Positions 15,227-24,014 of a DNA stretch of 24,014 nucleotides are shown one piece after another; position 1 is the stretch's first letter, and each line of letters begins with the position of its first letter. Source of the DNA: UBA7803 sp041686955 (GTDB lineage: Bacteria > Pseudomonadota > Gammaproteobacteria > Pseudomonadales > Azotimanducaceae); contig JAWLCV010000060.1 in NCBI GenBank assembly GCA_041686955.1, positions 1-24,014 on the forward strand, in the 5' to 3' direction. Under the pieces are notes generated by a model, which searched no databases, was not told the DNA's origin, and saw nothing but the letters and a program-made list of their open reading frames with translations. Made by a program: the position numbers and the translations under genes.

Positions 15227-17617
15227 ATGCCCATGGACATCGATCAGCAGGGGGAAATCGTTCGGGAGGACACGGAAAGCCGCCAGATCATCCTGCCCAG
15301 CGAGGCGATGCCCGCCCACATCTACGTGCTGCCGCAGCACCACCGGCCGTTCTTTCCCGGTCAGGCCATACCCCTGGTCATGAATGCAGACGTCTGGATG
15401 CCCACCCTCAAGGCGATCCGAGAGCGCAACCAGGAGGTGGTGGGCCTCATCGCCACCCGGCGCGACGTGGAGGGCGTGCCGCGCCCCGCCGAGCTCCACG
15501 ACATGGGCACCGTGTGCCGGATCCATCGGGTGCATCGGGAAGGCGACCAGCTTCAGGTGCTGCTCGAGGGCCTGCAGCGGTTCCGGGTCCGCAAATGGCT
15601 ACGCGAGGAACCGCCGCTTCTGGTGAATGCCCAGTACTTCCCCCAGCGGGTGGAGACCCGTTCGGAGGAGCAGAAGGCTTACGCCGTGGCCATCATCAAC
15701 ACCATCAAGGAGCTCATCCCCCTGAATCCGCTGTACGGCGAGGAGCTCAAGGTGTTCCTCGCCCGCTCCAACCCCAACGAGCCGTCGTTGCTCGCCGATT
15801 TCGCCGCCAGCCTCACCTCCGCCAGCAAGGACGACCTGCAGGAGGTGCTGGAGACGGTCCCGGTGCAGCGGCGGCTGGAGAAGGTGGTGGAGCTGCTGCA
15901 CAAGGAGGTGGAGATCGCTCAGGCCCAGATGGACATCCGCCGCCAGGTCGAGGAGGAGATCCAGGGCCGGCAGCGGGAAATGTTCCTGCGCCAGCAGCTC
16001 AAGTTCATTCAGGAAGAGCTGGGGATCTCGAAGGACGACAAGACCGCCGAGATCGACGAGTTCACCGAGCGGCTGGCGTCGCGCACGGTTCCGGAGGGGG
16101 CGCGCCGCCGGATCGACGAGGAGATCCACAAGCTGTCCCTGCTCGAGCTGGGCTCGCCGGAGTACGCCGTCACCCGCAACTACCTCGACTGGATCACCAG
16201 CATGCCCTGGGGGCTGTACTCCGAGGACACCCAGGACCTGGCGGCGGCCACCCGGGTGCTGGACAGGCATCACGAGGGCCTGCAGGACATCAAGGAGCGC
16301 ATCCTCGAGTTCCTGGCCCTGGGAATCATGAAGGGCGACGTCGCGGGCTCCATCATCTGCCTGGTGGGCCCGCCCGGGGTCGGCAAGACCTCCCTGGGCC
16401 GCGCCATCGCCGAGGCGCTGAACCGCAAGTTCTACCGTTTCTCCGTAGGAGGCATGCGGGACGAGGCGGAGATCAAGGGGCACCGGCGCACTTACATCGG
16501 CGCCATGCCGGGGAAGCTCGTGCAGGCGCTGAAGGACACCGAGGTGGCCAACCCGGTGATCATGCTGGACGAGATCGACAAGATCGGCAGCTCCTACCAG
16601 GGTGATCCGGCCTCGGCCCTGCTGGAGGTGCTGGACCCGGAGCAGAACACCGCCTTCCACGATCATTACCTGGACGTGGACGTGGACCTCTCGAAGGTGC
16701 TGTTCGTGTGCACCGCCAACCAGCTCGACACCATCCCCGGCCCCCTGCTGGACCGCATGGAGGTCATCCACCTCTCGGGCTACCTGGACCAGGAAAAGCT
16801 CGGCATCGCCCGCAAGCACCTGCTGCCGCGGCAGCTCGGCCGGGCCGGGCTGCGCCGGCGCGGTGACCTGAAGCTGGAGCCGGCGGCGCTGAAGAAGATC
16901 GTCCTCGAGTACTCCCGGGAACCCGGGGTGCGAAAGCTGGAAAAAGCCCTGGCGCGGCTGGTGCGCAAGGCGGTGGTGAAGATACTCCAGGGCGAGAAGC
17001 GGCCCGTGGTGGTGCGCGCCGCCGACGTGGAGGCATACCTGGGCAAACCGCTCTACGAGAAGGAGCCGGTTCAGCAGGGCGTGGGCATCGTCACCGGACT
17101 CGCCTGGACCCCGCTCGGCGGCGCCACCCTCCCGGTGGAGGCGACCCTGGTGCACCGCAAGGGCGCCGGGCTCAAGCTCACCGGCCAGCTCGGCAAGGTC
17201 ATGCAGGAGTCGGCGAACATCGCCTACAGCTACATTCGCAGCAACGCCGAGGCCCTGGGCGCGCCGGCGGGATTCTTCGACGACGCGTTCCTTCACGTCC
17301 ACGTGCCTGCGGGGGCCACGCCCAAGGACGGCCCCAGCGCCGGGGTCACCATGAGCGCGGCGCTCCTGTCCCGGGCTACCGGCAAGCGCGCCAGGGCGCG
17401 GTTCGCCATGACCGGCGAGATGACGCTGACGGGCCGCGTGTATCCGGTGGGGGGCATCCGCGAGAAGCTGCTGGCGGCGAAGCGCCAGCAGATCCGCCAC
17501 GTCATCATGCCCCGGGCCAACGAACGCGACTACGAGGAGGTGCCGGATCACATCCGGCGCGGAATCGACGTACACTTCGTGGAGAGCTTCGACGAGATCG
17601 TCGAGCTGATCTTCTGA
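15227..17617 (+). CDS. ATP-dependent Lon-type protease (second-type, AsrA-like)
   Basis: A 796-residue cytoplasmic AAA+ serine protease of the LonA architecture. The N-terminal LON substrate domain covers about 30-225 (VLPQHHRPFFPGQAIPL at 34-50). The AAA+ module has Walker A GPPGVGKTS (381-389), Walker B VIMLDEID (444-451) and sensor-1 CTANQLD (495-501). The proteolytic domain has catalytic Ser704 in PKDGPSAGVT and Lys747 in GGIREKLLAAKR. All active-site residues are present, so it should degrade misfolded and regulatory proteins. Its N-terminus reads RPFFPGQ where housekeeping Lon has a VVVFPHM-like sequence, and it is not next to clpX or hupB. I therefore read it as a second Lon, like Pseudomonas AsrA; that comparison is from memory. 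The ATG at 15227 lacks a clear Shine-Dalgarno, and ATG 15233 is possible. A heat-shock-like promoter precedes it. Confidence 0.92.
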   Translation: MPMDIDQQGEIVREDTESRQIILPSEAMPAHIYVLPQHHRPFFPGQAIPLVMNADVWMPTLKAIRERNQEVVGLIATRRDVEGVPRPAELHDMGTVCRIHRVHREGDQLQVLLEGLQRFRVRKWLREEPPLLVNAQYFPQRVETRSEEQKAYAVAIINTIKELIPLNPLYGEELKVFLARSNPNEPSLLADFAASLTSASKDDLQEVLETVPVQRRLEKVVELLHKEVEIAQAQMDIRRQVEEEIQGRQREMFLRQQLKFIQEELGISKDDKTAEIDEFTERLASRTVPEGARRRIDEEIHKLSLLELGSPEYAVTRNYLDWITSMPWGLYSEDTQDLAAATRVLDRHHEGLQDIKERILEFLALGIMKGDVAGSIICLVGPPGVGKTSLGRAIAEALNRKFYRFSVGGMRDEAEIKGHRRTYIGAMPGKLVQALKDTEVANPVIMLDEIDKIGSSYQGDPASALLEVLDPEQNTAFHDHYLDVDVDLSKVLFVCTANQLDTIPGPLLDRMEVIHLSGYLDQEKLGIARKHLLPRQLGRAGLRRRGDLKLEPAALKKIVLEYSREPGVRKLEKALARLVRKAVVKILQGEKRPVVVRAADVEAYLGKPLYEKEPVQQGVGIVTGLAWTPLGGATLPVEATLVHRKGAGLKLTGQLGKVMQESANIAYSYIRSNAEALGAPAGFFDDAFLHVHVPAGATPKDGPSAGVTMSAALLSRATGKRARARFAMTGEMTLTGRVYPVGGIREKLLAAKRQQIRHVIMPRANERDYEEVPDHIRRGIDVHFVESFDEIVELIF

Positions 17618-17639
17618 CGGACCCGGGTTTCCACGCGCC

Positions 17640-19511
17640 ATGACCGAGCTCAGCACCGCCATGGCCGCCGTACCAGGCGCGGCCACTGGCGCGGCTGCCG
17701 GCGCGGCCGCCAGCGTGCCCAACGGACACGCCGTCGCCGTGATGGTGCTGACCGTGGTGGCGCTTTACCTGTTCACCCGCGACCGCCTGCCCCTGGAGAT
17801 CACCAGCCTGGGCCTGCTGGCGGTGCTGACCGTGGGCTTCTCGCTGTTTCCCTATCCGGGGCTGGATCCCGTGGACCTGTTCTTCGGCTTCGGCCACGAG
17901 GCGCTCATCGCCGTGTGCGCGCTCATGATCCTCGGCCAGGGGCTGGTGCGCACCGGGGCACTCGAGCCGGTGGGCCGGCTGCTGGCCCGGAGCTGGGGCC
18001 GGGCGCCCTTCCTGTCGTTTCTCGCCACCCTGCTGGTGGGCGCGGTGCTCTCGGCGTTCGTCAACAACACCCCCATCGTGGTGCTGCTGCTGCCCATCCT
18101 GATCAGCGTGTGCCTGCGCACCGGCACCTCCGCCTCCGAGGTGCTGCTGCCCATGGGCTTCGCCACCCTGGTAGGCGGCATGGCCACCACCATCGGCACC
18201 TCCACGAACCTGCTGGTGGTGAGCGTGGCCGACGACCTGGGGCTGCCCCGCTTCGGCATGTTCGACTTCGCCATGCCCGCCGCCCTGGCCGGCGCCGTGG
18301 CGGTGGTCTACCTGTGGCTGGTGGCCCCGCGCCTGCTGCCCAAGCGCAAGATCGAGCTGGAGGATCCCTCCCCGCGGCTGTTCGAGGCGCGGCTGCAGAT
18401 CACCGAGGATTCCACGGTGGTGGGAAAGACGCTGGCGGAGGCCAAGGCTCTGGCAGGCGGCGACATGACGGTGCTGCGGATTCGCCGCGGCGACGCCTAT
18501 CTGATGCCCCTGCCCGACGTGACCCTGCAGGCGGGAGACCGCCTGCGGGTCCGCGGCCGGCCGCAGAAGCTGAAGGACCTGGAAAAGAACCTGAAGGCCC
18601 GGCTCTACTCCGGGGACCAGCGGGTCACCGAGGAAAATCCGCTGGAAGCGGAGAACCAGCTGCTGGCGGAGATCGCCGTGGTGCAGGGCTCGAGCCTCGA
18701 TCGCACCAACCTGCGCTTCGCCCGTTTCCTGGACCGTTACCAGCTCGCCGTGCTGGCCCTGCACCGCGCCGGCCGCGACATCTGGAAGCCGAGCGAAGAG
18801 ATTCAGGACGTCATTCTGCGCCAGGGCGACGTGCTGCTGGTGCAGGGGCCACGGGAGCAGATCGCGGCGCTGAAACAGAGCACGGAGTTCCTGGTGCTGG
18901 ACGCCACGGTTGCGCTGCCCAGCACCAGCAAGGCGCCTCTGGCGCTCGGAATCCTCTTCGGGGTGGTGGCCCTGGCGGCCACCGGCGTGCTCCCCATCGC
19001 CGTCAGCGCCACCGCGGGCGCCGTGCTGCTGGTGCTGACCCGTTGCATCACCATCGGCTCGGCCATTCGCGCCATCAGCCCGTCGGTGTTCTTCGTGGTG
19101 GCGGCGAGCCTGGCACTGGGGCGCTCGCTCATCGCCACCGACGCCACCGAGTACATCACCGAGGTGTTCCTGCAGGCCACCGCCGACGCGGGACCCACCG
19201 TGATCCTCTCGGGCCTGATGCTGCTGCTGGCGGTGCTGACCAACGTGGTCTCGAACAATGCGGCGGCGGTGATCGGCACGCCCATCGCCATCAACATCGC
19301 CCAGCATCTCGGGGTGCCGGCCGAGCCTTTCGTGCTGGCGGTGCTGTTCGGCGCCAACATGAGCTACGCCACGCCCATGGCCTACAAGACCAATCTGCTG
19401 GTCATGAGCGCCGGGGGCTACGCCTTCAGCGACTTCCTGAAGGTGGGCGTGCCCTTGACGCTCCTCATGTGGGCTACGCTGACCTGGGTACTGAGCGCTC
19501 TGTATCTTTGA
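17640..19511 (+). CDS. SLC13/DASS-family transporter with two RCK_C (TrkA-C) domains
   Basis: A 623-residue inner-membrane permease with about ten to twelve helices split by a cytoplasmic insert. The first transport half (about 30-230) has VNNTPIVVLLLP (141-152) and TIGTSTNLLV (184-193). The insert holds two RCK_C/TrkA-C domains (about 247-320 and 338-420, each with an AGDRLRV- or QGDVLLV-like strand). The second half (about 430-623) has VSNNAAAVIGTP (537-548) and ATPMAYKTNLLV (577-588). These paired hairpin motifs are typical of sodium-coupled dicarboxylate/sulfate carriers. The order SLC13-RCK_C-RCK_C-SLC13 matches proteins like E. coli YfbS. RCK_C domains usually bind a small ligand that gates transport. 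The substrate cannot be read from sequence; sulfate or another anion is plausible. Residues 9-26 are Ala/Gly-rich, so the start may lie further in. The gene follows Lon by 22 bp with no obvious Shine-Dalgarno. Confidence 0.9.
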   Translation: MTELSTAMAAVPGAATGAAAGAAASVPNGHAVAVMVLTVVALYLFTRDRLPLEITSLGLLAVLTVGFSLFPYPGLDPVDLFFGFGHEALIAVCALMILGQGLVRTGALEPVGRLLARSWGRAPFLSFLATLLVGAVLSAFVNNTPIVVLLLPILISVCLRTGTSASEVLLPMGFATLVGGMATTIGTSTNLLVVSVADDLGLPRFGMFDFAMPAALAGAVAVVYLWLVAPRLLPKRKIELEDPSPRLFEARLQITEDSTVVGKTLAEAKALAGGDMTVLRIRRGDAYLMPLPDVTLQAGDRLRVRGRPQKLKDLEKNLKARLYSGDQRVTEENPLEAENQLLAEIAVVQGSSLDRTNLRFARFLDRYQLAVLALHRAGRDIWKPSEEIQDVILRQGDVLLVQGPREQIAALKQSTEFLVLDATVALPSTSKAPLALGILFGVVALAATGVLPIAVSATAGAVLLVLTRCITIGSAIRAISPSVFFVVAASLALGRSLIATDATEYITEVFLQATADAGPTVILSGLMLLLAVLTNVVSNNAAAVIGTPIAINIAQHLGVPAEPFVLAVLFGANMSYATPMAYKTNLLVMSAGGYAFSDFLKVGVPLTLLMWATLTWVLSALYL

Positions 19512-19538
19512 TGGCTTGACCTTTGGCGGGGTCGGTGG

Positions 19539-19567
19539 CCCGAGCGGGCATGCCCGTACGGGGTTTT
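19539..19567 (+). terminator. Probable factor-independent terminator after the SLC13 gene
   Basis: Starting 28 bp past the stop codon, CCCG (19539-19542) pairs with CGGG (19559-19562) around the palindrome CGGGCATGCCCG (19545-19556), with an AG/TA internal loop, followed by G and TTTT (19564-19567). The GC-rich stem is strong but the T-run is short. It would end the prc-to-SLC13 transcripts. On the opposite strand the same hairpin lies inside the candidate small RNA and has no T-run. Confidence 0.5.
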
Positions 19568-19685
19568 CTCGAACGTGCGGCCTGATTACGCCGCTCCAGG
19601 GCTATGAGCCTGGATTCGCTGCGATTGATCACGGTGTCCTCGGCAGAACTTCTCATTCGCGGCCCGCGGGCGGTCCCGCGGGTGG
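19539..19685 (-). ncRNA. Candidate structured small RNA from an orphan promoter
   Basis: A near-consensus minus-strand promoter (19691-19718) predicts transcription from about 19685 leftward through non-coding sequence. The transcript would fold into CCCGCGGG-ACCG-CCCGCGGG (19663-19682), an 8-bp stem with one bulged C and a CAU triloop (19595-19614), an adjacent GCGGC/GCCGC stem with an 8-base loop (19577-19594), and the hairpin at 19539-19562. The 3' end is unknown since no U-rich terminator follows; it might run on antisense to the end of the SLC13 gene. I find no match to tmRNA, SRP RNA or tRNA signatures. A 60-codon basic reading frame exists in the same strand (19474-19656), but it has no Shine-Dalgarno and codons (AGA, ATA, AAA, CGT) unlike the neighbours, so an RNA is preferred over a peptide. 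Confidence 0.42.
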
Positions 19686-19690
19686 CGCGC

Positions 19691-19718
19691 ATTATAGGTA
19701 AATCCGATTACACCTCAA
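19691..19718 (-). promoter_or_regulatory. Sigma70-type promoter, minus strand, in the SLC13/HAD convergent gap
   Basis: On the minus strand TTGAGG (19718-19713) is followed by a 16-bp spacer and a perfect TATAAT (19696-19691). It reads away from the HAD gene end and toward the 3' end of the SLC13 gene, so it serves neither flanking gene. The inverted repeat ACGAAA-N7-TTTCGT (19718-19736) overlaps the outer edge of the -35 box by one base. Confidence 0.65.
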
Positions 19719-19743
19719 CGAAAAAGTTCATTTCGTGGCGTGC

Positions 19744-20445
19744 TTAACAATTCCGACCACGGCCGAGCGCCGAAAGCAGGATATCCAGCACCTCGAACAG
19801 GTCTTCCGCCACGTGGTGGCCCAACCGCAGAACCTCCGGACCCGGCTCCAGCACGTCCGGAACCTGGAACACCGTGAGCCCGGCGGCATGGGCCGAGCGC
19901 ACGCCGTTGTCGGAATCCTCCAGGGCCCAGCAGGCAGCGGGCGGGGCGTCGAGCGCAGCCGAGGCGGCCAGGTAGGGATCGGGATGCGGCTTGCCCCGCG
20001 GGGTCTCGCCGCCGCAGATCAGGCAGGAAAACTCCCGGAGCAACCCCGCTTGCCGCAGATGGCGGGCCGCCTCCGCGCGGGCCGTGGACGTGGCCAGGCC
20101 CGTGGGAATCCGGTGACGTCGCAGCGCGTCCAGCAGGTCCCGGGCGCCCGGCTTGGGCTCCGCCGGGCGCACGTTGGTTAGGTTGTCGTAAAGCTCCAGC
20201 CAGCGCCGTTCCAGCGCCGCGTACCGGTCGGGATCCCCCAGGGCCTCACCGAGGATTCCCCGCGTGGTGGCGGCGTCGGTGCCGAGGCAGCGCAGGTACG
20301 TCTCCTGCGGCACCGTGAACCGCAGTTCCCGGCAGGCGGCCAGAAAGGCCTCCTCGTAGCGGCGCTCGGTGTCCAGCAGCAGGCCGTCCATGTCGAAGAT
20401 CACCGCCGCCGGGACCCTGGACCGGAAACGGCCCGTCCGGCCCAT
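19744..20445 (-). CDS. HAD-superfamily hydrolase (beta-phosphoglucomutase-like phosphatase)
   Basis: A 233-residue soluble HAD subfamily IA hydrolase. Motif I is IFDMDGLLLDTE with nucleophile Asp18 and acid/base Asp20. A helical cap follows (about 28-90). Motif II is GLATSTAR (116-123) with the Thr119/Ser120 region. Motif III is Lys152 in RGKPHPDPYL. Motif IV is ALEDSDNGV with Glu176 and Asp177. The N-terminal cap and GKPxPDxY pattern match the phosphatase/phosphoglucomutase-like group that acts on small phosphorylated metabolites; the exact substrate cannot be told. The ATG at 20445 sits four bases after the acnA stop, with AGGG just upstream spanning that stop, so it is the last gene of an acnA-led operon. 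It may serve metabolite repair or housekeeping dephosphorylation, which is inference from position only. Confidence 0.9.
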   Translation of the reverse strand: MGRTGRFRSRVPAAVIFDMDGLLLDTERRYEEAFLAACRELRFTVPQETYLRCLGTDAATTRGILGEALGDPDRYAALERRWLELYDNLTNVRPAEPKPGARDLLDALRRHRIPTGLATSTARAEAARHLRQAGLLREFSCLICGGETPRGKPHPDPYLAASAALDAPPAACWALEDSDNGVRSAHAAGLTVFQVPDVLEPGPEVLRLGHHVAEDLFEVLDILLSALGRGRNC

Positions 20446-20449
20446 GACC

Positions 20450-23131
<2,682 letters not shown>

Positions 23132-23246
23132 GGATCCTCTCCTGCTCAGGCGAGTGGAAAATCGAGGGGCGCTATTGTGCCTCAAGCCCTGTCCCTATGG
23201 GAGCGGGCCCTCCGCAACGGTCGGACCCCCACGAACTTCCCGGGCG

Positions 23247-24014
23247 CTACGCCCCGGACGCCTCGGCGGGCTCCGTCCCCTCGTCCGAGCGATACAGCTG
23301 GGCGCCGCAACGCCAGCAGTAGGTCGCCTCCCTGAGATGCCCCTCCACCGCGCAGCGGGGGCAGGTGCGCGTAGCGGCCGCCCGGCGGCCGGCCTCGGAG
23401 AGCTCCAGGGTGACGATGCCGGTGGGGATGGCAATGATGCTGTAGCCGAGCACCATGACGATGGTGGCCACCGCCTGCCCCAGGGGGGTGACGGGCACCA
23501 CGTCGCCATAGCCCACCGTGGTGAGGGTGATCACCGCCCAGTAGATGCTCTTCGGGATGCTGGTGAAGCCGTTGGCGGGCCCCTCGATGAGATACATGAA
23601 AGAGCCGAAGACGATCACCAGCGCGGTGACGCTGGCGATGAACACCGTGATCTTGCGCCGGCTGGCCCGCAGCGCCTCGGTGAGCAGCTGGGCCTCGCTG
23701 ACGTAGCGCACCATGCGCAGGACCCGGAACACCCGCAGCACCCGCAGCACCCGGATCACCAGCAGGTACTGGGTGCCGACCACGAACAGGCTGAGATAGG
23801 TGGGCAGGATCCCCAGCAGGTCGATGACACCGTAGAAGCTGCGGGCGTAGAGCTTCGCGTTCTGAATGCTCCAGAGCCGCAGGGCGTACTCGACTGTGAA
23901 CATGAGGGTGAAGAACCACTCCACCCCGTACAGCCAGCCCCCGTAGCGATCGTGGATCCAGCCCACGGAATCCAGCATCACGGCCACCACGCTGGCCAGG
24001 ATGGCGATGATGAG
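23247..24014 (-). CDS. Voltage-gated potassium channel with C-terminal zinc ribbon (5' end outside window)
   Basis: The last 255 residues of an inner-membrane ion channel; the frame continues past the window edge, so the N-terminus and part of S1 are missing. Numbering from the first visible residue, S4 carries six arginines every third position (88, 91, 94, 97, 100, 103), a classical voltage sensor. The pore helix leads to TLTTVGYGD, with the K+ selectivity filter TVGYGD at 166-171. S6 follows (about 178-206). The cytoplasmic tail holds Cys218-x-x-Cys221 and Cys233-x-x-Cys236, a zinc-ribbon pattern, then an acidic end. KvAP-like bacterial channels share the core; the ribbon is an add-on found in some bacterial Kv-type proteins. 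It could set membrane potential or K+ flux and may sense metal or redox state, which is inference. It is codirectional with acnA. Confidence 0.9.
   Translation of the reverse strand, partial: LIIAILASVVAVMLDSVGWIHDRYGGWLYGVEWFFTLMFTVEYALRLWSIQNAKLYARSFYGVIDLLGILPTYLSLFVVGTQYLLVIRVLRVLRVFRVLRMVRYVSEAQLLTEALRASRRKITVFIASVTALVIVFGSFMYLIEGPANGFTSIPKSIYWAVITLTTVGYGDVVPVTPLGQAVATIVMVLGYSIIAIPTGIVTLELSEAGRRAAATRTCPRCAVEGHLREATYCWRCGAQLYRSDEGTEPAEASGA

Noticed and set aside
11914..15240. Minus-strand open frame (1108 codons) opposite prc and the mscS-like gene
   Set aside because: It spans two unrelated well-defined genes and has no recognisable domain; shadow frame.
15599..17722. Minus-strand open frame opposite the Lon gene
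   Set aside because: Compositionally a complement of Lon codons with no motif; the plus strand has all Lon catalytic residues.
19474..19656. 60-residue basic peptide on the minus strand within the orphan transcript
   Set aside because: No Shine-Dalgarno, codons unlike the genome, overlap with the SLC13 end, and I recognise no family. Kept only as an alternative to the small RNA reading.
19516..19701. Short plus-strand frame in the SLC13/HAD gap
   Set aside because: TTG start, no ribosome site, passes through hairpins and the minus-strand promoter; no sign of coding.
19512..19743. tRNA, tmRNA or SRP RNA in the convergent gap
   Set aside because: No T-loop GGTTCGA-like sequence with a matching acceptor stem, no tmRNA ends and no SRP GGAAG/AGCA core on either strand.
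23132..23246. acnA promoter (for example CACAAT near 23174-23179, minus strand)
   Set aside because: No -35 hexamer at 16-18 bp; the match is too weak to list as a feature.

Overview
The window is about 24 kb of GC-rich DNA (G/C-ending codons dominate, so most genes have long open shadow frames on the other strand). It is packed with chromosomal housekeeping and stress genes. The gene set points to a gammaproteobacterium: tesA diverging from ybbA-ybbP, a BolA with an SPPC tail, TrhO, a Prc/Tsp protease, a YgdQ-type TerC protein and AcnA. A GC-rich Chromatiales/Ectothiorhodospiraceae-like lineage is my guess; nothing seen here fixes the genus. I see no insertion sequence, prophage, CRISPR array, tRNA or rRNA.

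Layout. Positions 44-5036 (minus) hold a PAS-GGDEF-EAL signalling protein and the ybbA-ybbP ABC module. Positions 5098-7850 (plus) hold tesA, then a compact run of bolA, trhO and a flavodiiron-like metallo-beta-lactamase-fold protein. Positions 7861-9368 (minus) hold terC and a PP2C phosphatase with overlapping ends. They diverge from a DUF1244 gene and lepB (9524-10512, plus) across a spacer with three tandem 14-bp palindromic units. Positions 10522-11659 (minus) hold an FKBP lipoprotein and a tiny membrane protein. Positions 11890-19511 (plus) are four codirectional genes: prc, an MscS-type channel, a second-type Lon protease and an SLC13/RCK transporter. Positions 19744-24014 (minus) hold a voltage-gated K+ channel cut by the window edge, acnA and a HAD phosphatase.

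How the genes fit together. Envelope and protein quality control dominate: Prc, FKBP, LepB and TesA act in the envelope, Lon in the cytoplasm. Ion and osmotic homeostasis is a second theme: MscS, the K+ channel, TerC and the SLC13/RCK transporter. Iron-sulfur and oxygen-linked functions form a third: BolA, TrhO, the diiron-type protein and aconitase.

The least explained stretch is 19512-19743. It lies between two convergent genes, yet it carries a near-consensus minus-strand sigma70 promoter reading into about 150 nt with four predicted hairpins and atypical base use. This is a candidate small RNA. The tandem palindromes at 9416-9457 are the second unexplained signal.
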